This document shows, in pieces, positions 12,207 to 23,632 of a DNA stretch of 64,000 nucleotides. Where the stretch lies: NCBI GenBank assembly GCA_050084985.1, contig JBITNC010000002.1, positions 14,012,001-14,076,000 on the forward strand. The letters are read 5' to 3'. Every line of letters begins with the position of its first letter. The first letter of the stretch is position 1. Made by a program: the position numbers and the translations under genes. The stretch comes from Nageia nagi (lineage: Eukaryota; Pinophyta). The notes under the pieces were generated by a model. The model was not told the origin of the DNA and searched no databases. It saw only the letters and a program-made list of their open reading frames with translations.

Positions 12207-13027
12207 TGTAGACACCTAAAAATGTCCCTTTTTAACTAGTAAATATTGGAATAACCATAACTCTCTATGACAATATAAAATAGGTTTAAAAAATATATTA
12301 TTGGATAGCTCTCATCGAGTACATGCAAAATGAGTGGTCACATGACCCTTTTCAGTAAAAACTGACTATTTGTCGGTCATTTTAATATTGTTAACTAGTC
12401 GCCAACGACCCAAAACAATCATCGACGTTTTGAGATGATCACCAATGTTTGCCTTGTAATCACCGGCGACTCTATAACAACCAAACAAGAAACCAAAATA
12501 AAGTTGAAATGTTTCATTCTTCCAAGATGATGTGGATAGAGGGGGTCAATTATGACCTATGGTGGCTTTTCAGTTCCCCTTACCAACCTTGGAAAATCTC
12601 ACCCAAAAACCTATAAATACAAGCCAATACAAAGCAATAGGGACCCATTATTTTTGAAGTAGGGTAATGCTGCCAAAATCTTGTAAGCTCATACCTTTTA
12701 TTATTTTATGCTAGTTTTAATTTAATATATGTCATACATAAATGCTTTGATGTTATTGTCTTTCGCATGTGTGTAGGATTTACAGGTTGTCCACATCAAG
12801 GAGAGAAGCAAGCAAATCAAAAACAATAAAGATCTAATACTCTTATTTTGGCAAATAGCATTTGTAAAAGTCCCTTCCAAGGGCAAATTGTAGTTTGAGC
12901 TGAAAACTAATATCAATTTACAATTACAATATTTCTACCTATTTTACATAATTTGAGGTTCAGTGAAAATTTAAGAATAATTATATTTTATGTTATTCTA
13001 CATTCCAGCTCTATTTTCACTGTAACA
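12207..13027 (+). repeat. 5' LTR of the RT-less element
   Basis: Starts TGTAGACACC and ends CACTGTAACA, giving canonical TG...CA ends. TATAAATA lies at 12612-12619, 405 bp into the LTR and at the same offset in the 3' LTR. A block of CG-bearing motifs (TCGCCAACG, CGACGTTTT) lies at 12390-12470. Confidence 0.92.
12612..12619 (+). promoter_or_regulatory. LTR TATA box
   Basis: TATAAATA after an AAAAACC block; conserved at the same offset (28137-28144) in the partner LTR. Transcription would start some 30 bp downstream. Confidence 0.6.
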
Positions 13028-13184
13028 TTCTGGTGCTAGAAGGGCCCCTCCGTCATTGATATGGAGGTTTTTGTTTATGTTAAAAATAATTCTACCTTTC
13101 TGTTATCTAGTTTATTCGAATTTTTCCATATACTAACTTTAAATTTTGTGTTCTGTGCTTTTTTAGGAAATATATTACAGAAAT

Positions 13185-13345
13185 GCCAACGATTGGAATC
13201 GGACGTCGGTGACTTAAAAGGAACGCCAATGATTTACAAAGTAATCCAGACTAAACGTTGGCAATTTCATCATAAATGCCAACGATTGGAATTGAACACC
13301 GGTGACTCTAAATAAACGCCAACGATCTCTATTTAAACGTTGGCG
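13185..13345 (+). repeat. Tandem 93-bp CG-motif repeat with inverted CGTTGGC/GCCAACG cores
   Basis: GCCAACGATTGGAAT starts at 13185 and again at 13278. Each unit goes on with a CGGTGACT block, an ACGCCAA block and finally the inverse core AACGTTGGC. Direct and inverted cores lie close together and could pair. The same cores occur in both LTRs and near 26325-26660. Confidence 0.75.
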
Positions 13346-13750
13346 ACTCTTACTCCAGGTCATCTTGTCTCCTTTTGTTATTTCTAAAAATAAAAAATAA
13401 AAAAATAAAAAAAAATAAAATATATAATGTATTGTTAAAATGGAAGGATACTTTTGACTGTGATTCCTTTGCCTAGAATGCATATAGGAACGGATAGAAA
13501 AGGTTAAATGCATATCTTTTATTAATTTATTTTATGTAAAATGTTATGTATTTATTTTCATGTTTTGGGTGAAGGGTACGTACACATTAACACTTCTTAT
13601 CTTGTCTACTTATGCTCTCCCTTTGTGCTTCATGCGATCTAAGGTGACCAGAATAGACTTGATAAGAAGGAGTAATTAATTTTTCTTTCACATTCACACT
13701 ATCATTAATTTGGTTAATTTATCCACACATAATGACCTCTTACCAAGTTT

Positions 13751-14235
13751 GCCCTTACCACTCCATTGGAGGTCAAAGGGATATGTGACTAGTAAGAGAA
13801 GGTAATTTACTACACATACTACTTCCACAATTGGAAGGAGTAAATGAATCACATTAAAAGGAATGAACTTAAGGAAAATAAATTGATTTTTAGGTAGTAT
13901 AAATCATATTAAAAGGTTAATGAATTGGAGGGATTCGAATACACTAAGTACTTTCACTTAACAAAGTATGCTCTCACTTTTACACTTCAAGCGATCCTAA
14001 GTGATCAGAAATAAGCTAAGTGAAAGAGGTAAAATTTATTCACATCTTATTTGTAAATATACTTCACATTAACACTCTTGAAGATGTCTGCCCTTACCAC
14101 TCCATTGGAGGTCAAAGGGATATGTGACTCTTGGAGGAGTAATTGAACTTCACTTAATTAATTTATCTACACTTAAATAGCTTTTTACTAAGTCTGCTCT
14201 TACCACTCCATTGGAGGTTGAAGAGATATGTGACT
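13751..14235 (+). repeat. Dispersed 40-bp direct repeats in the leader
   Basis: A block that reads GCCCTTACCACTCCATTGGA and continues with GGTCAAAGGGATATGTGACT occurs at 13751-13790, 14090-14129 and (diverged) 14196-14235. The sequence between the copies is also partly repeated, for example the GGAAGGAGT-like tails. Confidence 0.75.
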
Positions 14236-14979
14236 AGTAAGAAGAAGAAATTTATCACATATAAAACTTCCATAGCTGGAAGGAGTTAATGAACATTATT
14301 AAGAGGTTGGATAATGAATCACATTGTAATTAAAAAAGAACAACAGGGTTTATTAAGGTCAAAGTTCACCTAAAATAAACTTTTGATTGTATCACATTAA
14401 GATAAGATAAGTAAATGGACATGAATGTTTGGGAGGGTAGTATGCATAAATGTATTTTACTTGTTTAAATGCATTTCATAAGGCCCTAAAGGAATAATTG
14501 AACATTAACAAGTTGGATGTCACTACCAATAGTTAATTCTTGCTTCTTTGTACCCACCGACATAACACACTTGAATCCATAGAGCCAAGTTACACTTGGA
14601 AGTAATGACCAAGGTGACTTTCCTTTAGGTAGGAGTCAAAAAAGAGACTCATATAGAACCAAGCCAAAAGCCATAGAAACTTGTAAACATTACTTAGAAT
14701 TACCCAACCTACTTTGTTTAACACTTGACTAGTCAAAACAAACTAGGAAAATTAAAAGGATTAAAATGAACAGCTCATATTGTTCATTCAACTCAGACAT
14801 TAAAAATATGTGAAAAAATTAAAAAAGATAATCACATCGTTAAAAGTAAGTTTGCATATAGGATGTTTGTGCATTAAATTATTTTCTCGAAAACATAATA
14901 TAAAAAGATAAAAATAGAGTTTCTTTTTTATGATGTTTGTTTATAATATTTAAAAAAAAATCTGGTTCAAACTAGAAGT

Positions 14980-16305
14980 ATGACCGCTAAGAAAATGCAA
15001 GAACACCCATTTGAAATACAAGAAATAGATCCAGACAACATGGATCTGATAGAGTTTTCATTTAGGAGGCCACCTCCTTTAGATGAATCAGATCTATGGG
15101 TAGTTCGTTATGTAGGTAAAGATTGGGATTGGGATTATGATCAATCTAGATTGCAAAGACAAATTATAGAGGATCCCATTGCAAAGGCTAGAATGCAAGT
15201 GTTAGATGAAGATTTAATTGAAATTCATCATCGTTTAGCTAATTATAAGGCTATTCCTAAGATGTCTTCTAGTTTACTAGGAGATGTAGAAAAACTAAAT
15301 CAAAGGTGTGATAACTTAGAAATTGACAAGGATAAATCTTAGGCCGAAAACATAGCGGTACCAGAGACTGAGCCATATAAAGTTAAATACGAAAGAGTCA
15401 TTCATCTATTATCATATGGTCGAAGAGTCAGCTCTTTAATTCAAAAAGAGGGATCTTCTTTTTCTCATAAATCTCTCGAATTAGGAAGAAATGAAGTATC
15501 AATACCTATGAGTAATTTATCTCAAAGAGCTCCTTCAATGAAGCAAATGGAGAAATCTTATTCCTCAAAGGGAGGATTACATAGAAGGACATCTAAGTTC
15601 AAAATAGAAGAGATACCTTCTTATGAAGAACTAAAAGAACGATGATTATATAAAACAAAAGCTGGTCAAAAATTCATAGAAATATATGTTAATGATATTA
15701 AAAAGGCCACAGAGATGCAATATCTTCAAAAGGAAGAGAATAGAAAAGCTAATGAATTCATTAAAATTCAAGAACAAGAAAATAAATTAAAAGAAATGGA
15801 AGATAAACTTCTTAGAGATAAAAAGAAATTCATAGAACAAGTAAACAAAGAAAGAAATGAATTCCTAGAACAAGAAAAGAAAAGACTTCATAAAAAATAT
15901 GAGACTCAACTTCATTTACAGGAATTACAACTTAAAGAATTAGAGAATGAAAAAATAAAAAGGGAACAATATCTACGTATGGAGAAAGAAAAACAAAGAC
16001 AGTGGGATGAATATCAAAAAATAAAAAATTTGAAACCTAAAACTCTTGAAAGAAGTCAAATACAAAGATATCGAGATCCTTACTTAGACAAACAGGAAGT
16101 GATGGATAAAGAGATAGCCATTTTATTACAAAAGGAAATGGATAAAGAACTAGAACTTCAAAAATTATATGATAAACAAAAGCAAGATTCCATTAAAAGT
16201 TGGGTTGAACAAACCCAAAATCAAATAAGACAACCTGATTACAAAGGAAAAGATCTATATGGAAAAGGTATACCCCAAAAACCTCCTAAAATCCCTATTT
16301 TGTGA
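14980..16305 (+). pseudogene. gag N-terminal region with coiled-coil extension
   Basis: One frame runs from the ATG at 14980 through the whole interval, with stops near 15340 and 15643. The first 120 codons are acidic and contain a WDWDYDQ block. The segment 15715-16305 is highly charged (Lys, Glu, Gln), with heptad-like Leu/Ile spacing over about 150 residues, and is a long coiled coil. Tat/Ogre elements often carry an extra N-terminal ORF or extended gag; this is likely the equivalent, perhaps for multimerisation. A frame change near 16300-16385 separates it from the capsid part. Confidence 0.65.
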
Positions 16306-16384
16306 TGTCATTCACCTTTTAAAATATTGCCTCCACCACCATCAGAGTTTCCTTCTGAATACTCAAAGATATCATAGACACACT

Positions 16385-17460
16385 CAAGGTCATAGAACCG
16401 ATAAAGAATTAGAAGACTTTATGAAGGATTTTATAAATCGAGAAATGAATGTTCAAGGACATAAAAAGTTAAATTATAAGAACATTTGCAATGAACCTAT
16501 TCATCCAAGTGTTCCAAAAAAGAAATTTCCATATAGGTTTGAATTTCTTAAGATAGAATCATTCAAGGGAAGAGAAGATCCTAAAGAACATTTGAGAAAA
16601 TTTACATTTTCTAGCTATCAGATAGCTAATGATGACTCATTAATGTTACATATATTTCCTATGACACTTATAGGCCAAGCTTTGGATTGGTATAATAGTT
16701 TACCTATACATAGTTTATATATGTTCGAACAATTGGCTGATTAATTTCTTGAACACTTTAGAATCAATATTAAAGAAAGATCTTCAATTACTGATCTTAC
16801 AAGATTACAACAGTTTTCTAATGAAACTATACAAGATTACATCTCAAGATGGCAGGCTATACTCACTAGTATGCCTTATACAATACCATAAGAAGAATTG
16901 GTTAAATTATTTAGCCAAAGTTGTTTGATACCAATAGCTAGTGTTCTCCAAATTCAACAACATAAAACTTTTGAAGAAGTTATTGCTCATGCAGTAGTCA
17001 TAGAAAGAGTTAAAATTCAAGATAGAGAACTAAAACTCAAGAAAAAAGAATACAAAAGGGGTAATCAATATGAAAACATTAGTAAACAACCACAAAATAA
17101 TCAAATAGCTATGATAGAAAATTTTGGTCAATCTTCAAAAATTGAAGAAAATGCTAAACCTAAGCCTAAAAGAAATTTTACCTTATTATCAGAACCATTA
17201 GCCAAGATACTTAAAAAATTATGTGATAATGGTATGATTACATTACCTGATATAAAACCTAAAAATCCTAATTCTAAAGGAAGCAAATGGTATAAGGAGA
17301 ATGAATTTTATGCTTATCATAGGCAAAAAGGACATAATACAAATAAATGTTGAACTTTACAACATAAAATTCAAGACTTGATAGATAGTCAAAAGATAGA
17401 TGTGGATAATTCTGTTGTGCCTTTGAATCAAAATTTAGGGATATATCAAAACCCCTTACC
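16385..17460 (+). pseudogene. gag capsid and nucleocapsid of the RT-less element
   Basis: The retrotransposon gag pattern is clear: FKGREDPKEHLRKF, then GQALDWYNSLP, an FLEHF block and LTRLQQFSNETIQDYISRW. At 17310-17353 lies a Tat-type knuckle of the form C-x2-H-x4-H-x4-C. Its first Cys has become Tyr (YAYHRQKGHNTNKC) and the following Trp codon is a TGA stop. Further stops near 16742 and 16890 break the frame. Gag would form the particle shell and bind RNA. Confidence 0.85.
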
Positions 17461-17765
17461 TTCACATTAGGCTAACAATGTGGTAATTATTCCAAACCAA
17501 ATGAACTATATATGGAATAATAAGGATATACCATTTATAGGAACTATAGATGATTCAATACATATGATTGCAACGATATCAGAATAAATAGGATAATCCA
17601 TGAAAAAATCAATCGATATCAAACCTAATTAATATACAACCTATACCTTCTCCACAACAACCTAAAGTTTCGATAAAAGGTGCTCTTCAATGATAATTAA
17701 AAATGTCTCCAGTTAAGATGACCTTATTTGAATTATTACAATAGTATGAGAGTTATAGGGAAGCT
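17461..17765 (+). other. gag-protease linker, decayed
   Basis: Short frames with several stops; no recognisable domain. A frame change lies between this segment and the protease start. Confidence 0.45.
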
Positions 17766-18960
17766 ATGAATCAAATTCTACAAGAAATTCAAGTGGATGT
17801 TAGTAACCCCGATAATTTTATTTCAATAGTTGAAAGGTTGAAGATATCTCAACAACCTACTATCACCTTCTACGAACAAGAAAAATTAAATAACGATGGA
17901 CCAGGCGGACTTGATCCACCTTTACATATAATGGGTAAAATAGATGGGAGATTATTTAAAAGAATTCTAATAGATGAAGGTTCAGCTATAAATATAGTTT
18001 CAGATGCTACATACAAAATTTGAATTTATCAGATTCGCTTATCTTAGCTCCTTCTTTACAAATTAGGGCATTTAATGATGCAGTGTGTTCAACTTTGGGA
18101 TCAATAGTGCTTCCGATTATAGTAGGGGATAAAATTGTTCAAACTTTATTACATATAATTGAAGGAAATATTATACAATACAATGTTCTTTTAGGATGCC
18201 CATGGATTAGAGAAATGCAATGTGTTCCATCAACTTATCATGGATGCTTAAAATACATCTATAAAGATAAAGTTCATTGTGTGTTTAAAGATCCAGATCC
18301 TTATTCACATTGTAATTTAATTTTTGATCCAAATAAAGTGACATTACCGTCCCCTAATTTATCAACCATATTAATGAACAAACATATGAAGCAATCTGAA
18401 GTCATGCAAGGAAAAAATGATATAGCTATACAGGATAAAGATACTTGGGAAAAAGTTGCTAAAACTTTAGATGAAAAATATGGAGCAACTTCATCAAAAT
18501 AAGTAAATACTACATCTAATAATAACTCATCCAATGTATATCCAGTAAAAATTAAATTAATGGATTTAGGGATGGGAGAATATGACATAGATGATGTGGT
18601 ATTTAATATACCTTCATCACAAGAAGTGGGTAAAGTATCTGAATCACCTAGTGTGATTGGACAAATATTACCTTTAGGAGAAGTACCTAATTAGATAATA
18701 TTTATCTATGCGGGAATAGTAGATCTTGTGTCAACAATATCCAATCAAACATATGAAGGAAATTTCAATAACGATATGAAATATTTATCGCCATGTTCAA
18801 GAATATTTGTCTTAAACTATTTTAACAAATGTAATTGGCAAGGACGAGGATTGGGTCGATATGAACAGGGTCCATGAGAAATAATTGAATTACAATACCA
18901 AGATCCCACTGATAAAAGGGGATTAGGTTATCAAAATAAATATAAAAATCTTGCTAAATT
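17766..18960 (+). pseudogene. Aspartic protease plus G-patch
   Basis: The protease active-site block reads LIDEGSAINIVS; the usual D-[ST/G]-G triad is altered to D-E-G. Later comes the flap and C-terminal block YNVLLGCPWIREMQCVPSTY, typical of Tat proteases (family pattern YNxILGRPWLxxMxAVxSTYH). A one-base shift near 18015 splits the domain, so the second half is open from 18020 to 18502. Downstream, near 18835-18925, CNWQGRGLGRYEQGP and then RGLGYQ form a G-patch, a glycine-rich RNA-binding motif found in several retroelement polyproteins. The frame then runs on towards aRNH with few stops. Confidence 0.8.
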
Positions 18961-18982
18961 AGAAAATTTAGGAGAAGAGAAT

Positions 18983-19849
18983 TTGGATTATAATGAAGAA
19001 ATTTTAGAGAAAGAATCTATAGTACAAGAAATTATTAATATAAGAGAAGAACAATTAAATGAAATGGATGTCTTAGAAGGTGTCAAAACGCTCTTTATTA
19101 ATAATATTGAGCCACCCTGGAATCATTCGTGCTTACCAAGTGATATACAAGAAAAAATAAATAAAAATGTTGAATCATCAATCATTCCATATTCAGGTAT
19201 ACCATCGATAAATATGGTTACAATAAAAGAGAATGATATTGAAGATCAAAATAATGAACAAATAGATGAAGTTAACAAAAATCAAAACTTAATCAAAATA
19301 ATAGCTAATACTTCTACAGATGAAGTAATTGTTGATTATCTCGTTGATGCTCCATTACAAGATAATAAACCACTTGTCATTAAATTACCTGATGATGGGG
19401 TGTTTCAATTAGATGAAATTGAAGTACCTGTAGAACCCGAAGATGATTGGGATATGACAATACACTTTGATGGTTCTCGATGTGAACGAGGTGGTGGAGC
19501 AGGTGTTGTATTTATAACATTGCAAGGGATCCCTATACCATATTCATTTAAACTAAAATTTCCTTGTACTAATAATAATGCAGAATACGAAGCTTTGATA
19601 TTAGCATTAAAAATTGCTATTAAATTAAAACTTAAAAGAATTAAGATTATGGGAGATTCTTTACTCATCGTAAATCAAGTGAAAGGAATCTATCAATGTA
19701 AAGAACCTTTACTTCAAAAGTATAAAGCATTAGTTGAGGAATTATTAAATTTTTTTGACCAATTTAGTATAGAAGTGGCACCAAGATCATCTAATAGATT
19801 TGCAGATGCTATGGCTTCTATTGGATCTCTTATCCTAGAAGATCCTTAA
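18983..19849 (+). CDS. Polyprotein piece: linker joined to archaeal-type RNase H (aRNH); RT absent
   Basis: An open frame of 288 codons within the longer pol frame. Residues 1-110 are an acidic linker. Residues about 112-140 (DEVIVDYLVDAPLQDN) look like the tail that normally follows the RT-linked RNase H. Residues 155-288 are a complete aRNH: HFDGSRCERGGGAGVVF (first Asp), NNNAEYEAL (Glu), MGDSLLIVNQV (second Asp) and NRFADAMASIGS (last Asp). All four expected acidic residues are present. RT and its RNase H, about 1.5 kb in relatives, are missing between the linker and that tail, so a deletion joined them without breaking the frame. Predicted activity is removal of RNA from RNA-DNA hybrids. 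The first Met is not a true start. Confidence 0.85.
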   Translation: MDYNEEILEKESIVQEIINIREEQLNEMDVLEGVKTLFINNIEPPWNHSCLPSDIQEKINKNVESSIIPYSGIPSINMVTIKENDIEDQNNEQIDEVNKNQNLIKIIANTSTDEVIVDYLVDAPLQDNKPLVIKLPDDGVFQLDEIEVPVEPEDDWDMTIHFDGSRCERGGGAGVVFITLQGIPIPYSFKLKFPCTNNNAEYEALILALKIAIKLKLKRIKIMGDSLLIVNQVKGIYQCKEPLLQKYKALVEELLNFFDQFSIEVAPRSSNRFADAMASIGSLILEDP

Positions 19850-19989
19850 AAATCTTCAATTCAAGTTGAAATAATTCAATTGTCTCAATCATCATTACAA
19901 CAGGAAGATGAAGAAAAAAGTGTATTAAATATTGATGTAATTGATAAGGATAATTGGTAAAAAGAATTGACAGATTTTTTAAAATTTGG

Positions 19990-21214
19990 AACTCTTCCTG
20001 CAAACCTTAATAAATTATCATGATGAGCTTTTAAAATTAAAGCAACTAAATATTGTTTGATAGGGGATATCTTGCATCGATGAAATTTCAATGGTATTTT
20101 ACTCAGATGTCTTAAATGGAATGATATTAAAAAAGCTATATCCTCTGCCCATGATGGAACATAGGGAGGACATTTTAATGGTGTTGCAATTGTAAAACAG
20201 TTAATACGAATGGGGTATTATTGGCCAACTATGGAAAAAGATTGTTGTGAATATGTTAAAAAATGTTTTAAATGTCAACAATATGCTCATTTATTTTCAC
20301 AACCATCTCAAGAACTACATCCTATACAATCCCTTTGGCCATTCTCTAAATGGGCATTAGATTTAATAGGACAAATTACACCTACATCTTCTGGTGGACA
20401 CAAGTTCATCATTACAGCAACCGAATACTTTACCAAATGGGTAGAGGCTATTCCCATGACTTCCACCACTGGTTCCTGAATTGCTAAATTTATAGAAAAT
20501 TATATTATATGTAGATTCGGCATACCGAACTAATTAATTATGGATAATGGAAAGAATTTTAAAAATAAGGATGTAAAACAAATATGCGACAAGTATAAAA
20601 TTAAACAAAGTTTCTTCACTCCATATTATCCACAAGGCAATGGATAGGTAGAGGCTACTAATAAAACTATTCAGAATATCTTAGCAAAAATAGTAAATGA
20701 TTCTCATAGAGATTGGCATATGCAAATACCAAAATCCTTATGGGCTTATCGTACCAGTGTACGTACTCCTACTGGGGCAACACCATTCTCTTTAGTATAT
20801 GGAATAGAAGCCATCCTACCCATAGAACTTGAGATACCATCCCTTAGAGTAAATCTAAGTGAGCAAAATTCCAACGAGGGAGCAAGATAGACTCGCTTAG
20901 ATCAGTTATTGCTTTTAGATGAAAAATGTATTAATGCTTTAAAGTATATGTGTGTTTATCAGGAGAGGATAAAATGAGCTTTTGATAAAAGGGCTCTAAT
21001 TCGTGAGTTCAAAATAGGTGATTTGGTTTTAAAAGAAAATCAACAAACTTCACGAATAGAACGATAGCTTAGAGATAAGTTTGCTCCAAATTGGTTAGGA
21101 CTATATATCATTAAGAAAAAAATTGGTAAAGGAACTTATCATTTATCAGATTTAGAAGGAAATGAAGAGCGTGAACCTATAAATATCATGCATCTTCGAC
21201 CCTTCTATACATAA
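19990..21214 (+). pseudogene. Integrase of the RT-less element
   Basis: Same frame as the aRNH. A zinc-binding part shows GGHFNG, MGYYWPT and CFKCQQY. The core has WALDLIGQIT (Asp), LIMDNGKNF (Asp) and a GNG-stop-VEATNK block that keeps the catalytic Glu. A C-terminal part with FKIGDLVLKEN and a final LRPFYT ends at the TAA 21212-21214. In-frame stops (about eight) are at Trp, Gln or Arg-type codons, for example at 20478. All three catalytic acids survive, and apart from the stops the domain is full length. A short TA repeat follows at 21215-21236. Confidence 0.88.
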
Positions 21215-21309
21215 AAATATATATATATATATATACATTAGTTTTCTTTTCTTTTATTTTATTGTTAAAATAATAAATAAATAAAAGTATTAATATTTGT
21301 CAAGTGTTA

Positions 21310-22371
21310 ATGATTAAAATAGAAAAAATGAATCTGGCAAAGGAATCTACTGAAGGTAGCATAGTGCAACCACAAGTACGATTTCCATCGCCAAGATATC
21401 CAGGTGATTTAGCATTAACATATTTAAAACATAGATTTGATTTTAATCTTTTAAATTATTTATGATTGACTATTGATGAGAAATTTGAAAGAACACACCA
21501 TATGTTTTGTGGTATAAATAATGGTTAGGAAGTCACTTTTTATGGATATGAAGCTGCCATTATTTTAGATCCACAAATCAATTTCACCCATATGAAAAGA
21601 ATATCATAAGAAATAACAGCTTTCTGCCTACAATGGCCTTATGGAATACCGAGAATCATCATAAATTATCAATTAATGGAGTATTCACTCCTTTTAGCTA
21701 GGCTGAAATACATTAAACAATTAACCAAAAGCCTAGAATGGATAGATGAACATTTACATTATTTACCTCATAAAAGGGTAATTTATGATTTTTCAAATAC
21801 TTTTGTGGCTTTTCCTCCTAGAATGTTACAACAACAATATAGGCAAACTCATAGATTTCTTTGCATGCAAATGTGACATACAATTTGGAAATGAAGATTG
21901 GAGAAAAGGCAAGCTTGTCGTATTGCCGAGCTTACAACGATGAATCAAATAAGGGTTAGAAATGAGATTATCAAAAAACTATCAAAAAGACATAGAGTAC
22001 GGAATAATGGAAGTTATCTTCTGAGGTTCGAAAGTAGGTATGACAAAGATCTCTTTATGAAAGTTATTCGTAACGTTCCTACTCCTTTGTATTCAAATAT
22101 CTTTTCCATGCCTATTGAAATACAACAAAAAATGGCCTTGACATTCTATGATACACGTGAATCTTATGGTTGGGATGTCAAAGTAAATGGATATCAAGTT
22201 ATTTTTTGTATTAATGCACTTGAGTTATGGTGTTCTCCTAACTCAGAATATGATTTAATGATATATTTCTATCTCCTGTGGCCTATAGAAAAGCCCAAAA
22301 TAATAGTTGATTGTACTCACAACCTGACTTTAAAGCATCGAGAACAAATCATCTCATCACACAAACTGTGA
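21310..22371 (+). pseudogene. Unrecognised 354-codon ORF after integrase
   Basis: A single frame runs from the ATG at 21310 to the TGA at 22369-22371, interrupted by about five stops and no frameshift. Visible blocks are RFPSPRYPGDLALTYLKHRF, SLEWIDEHLHYLPHKRVIYD, FVAFPPRMLQQQYR and ESYGWDVKVNGYQVIFCIN. I know no family with these. It is in the sense orientation, 95 bp after the integrase stop, which fits an accessory ORF of the element. Preservation of one frame over 1 kb means it was under coding constraint until recently. Confidence 0.6.
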
Positions 22372-22524
22372 CATTCGAACACTTAGATTATTGTGTTCCA
22401 AAAATCTATCATAGTCAAGTGGTATTAGATTTTAGTTTTTTGTTTAGTTCAACACATTATTCATTTAATCCTGATGCAGTTCAAACTTGATTTGAATGCA
22501 TCATGAATAGATTCCCTAGAAAAA

Positions 22525-22625
22525 TTATAAAATCCTAAAAAATTAAAAATTATAAAATCCTAAAAAATTAAAATTTATAAAATCCTAAAAAATTGAAAAC
22601 TATAAAACACATAAAAACTATAAAA
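22525..22625. repeat. A/T-rich minisatellite
   Basis: About four copies of a unit like AAAATCCTAAAAAATTAAAA + TTAT. Confidence 0.7.
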
Positions 22626-23363
22626 TTATAAAATCTACCTGGATGGAAACATCTAGAGGTCACTTGGCAATTGGGTGCCCTACCCTTGTATGATGTAAAT
22701 ATATGTTGCATGTCATTGTAAAAGTGATTATCCAGTAAATGTGTAATGTGCGAAAAGGTCATCTTAGAATAATCTCCTTGTTATCATTACATTCACTTTG
22801 TCTTTTCTTTCATAAAGAAATGATATACCATAGATGATAGAAAAACATAATGTTGTTGCATCATATCAATGATTCTTGGGTGATTACAATATCCTCTACC
22901 AGGGCTATGGATGCCTAACTAGCAGTAGAGCAAGGTTGTAGCGAGATCGAGGGGTTAATCCTCATCAAGGCTATGGACACCTATCTGGCAATGGGGAATA
23001 CCTTATGAATGGCGATATGTCCATTTTGGTTAGCGACCTTCTTTCCTATGGACCTCTATATGTTTCATATGGATAGACTAGCTTATTAATGTCTCTAAGA
23101 TATTTCATCTCAAATGATCTAAGAAGGGAAATGAACCTCACTACACACATGGAGTTTTAGGTTTTTTATCAACATATAACAATATTGTTTGATATCATCT
23201 TAGGTTGTTAAATCTTGAGATAAAGAAAGATAAGGTAGATGTTATAATAACTTGGTTATTAATCCAAAATCACCTAATCTTTTGTCATAATTTGTATTTT
23301 GTTTGTGTTTAAAATCATTTGTGTCATTTTGTTAAACCCATTCCTTTCGAGAATATCATCACC

Positions 23364-23632
23364 ATTGAACGTTATTAAAATTGCTTTTCTTTGGAAAGGA
23401 TAAGAATGATTATTTATTGTTCCCCTAACCAAGATAAAGTTAATGTTCATATGCACCCATAAGTCACTAGTTTGTCATGTCAAGCCATTTTTACTATTAT
23501 CTATTACCTTTGAACATTATTAAAATTTGCTTTTCTTTGGAAATGATAAGAATGATTATTTATGGTTCCCCTAACCAAGATAAAGTCAATGTTCATGTGC
23601 ATACATAAGTCACTATTTTGTCATGTCAAGAG
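23364..23632. repeat. 146-bp tandem duplication
   Basis: The block from TTGAACGTTATTAAAATTGC to GTCATGTCAAG recurs from 23510, with a few substitutions and one extra T. Confidence 0.8.

Larger units (their letters stand above)
13028..14979 (+). other. Long untranslated leader of the RT-less element
   Basis: Begins directly after the LTR with TTCTGGTGCTAGAAGGGC, the place of the primer binding site; I could not match it to a particular tRNA. The leader then holds the CG-motif repeats (13185-13345), A/T runs and the repeats at 13751-14235. No domain-bearing frame is seen before the gag ATG. Long structured leaders are common in Tat elements. Confidence 0.65.

Noticed and set aside
13028-13050. 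tRNA gene or clear tRNA match at the LTR edge
   Set aside because: Only a primer-site position is evident; no cloverleaf is present and the tRNA cannot be named.
21215-21236. (TA)n run after integrase
   Set aside because: Simple microsatellite without further structure; no promoter role assigned.
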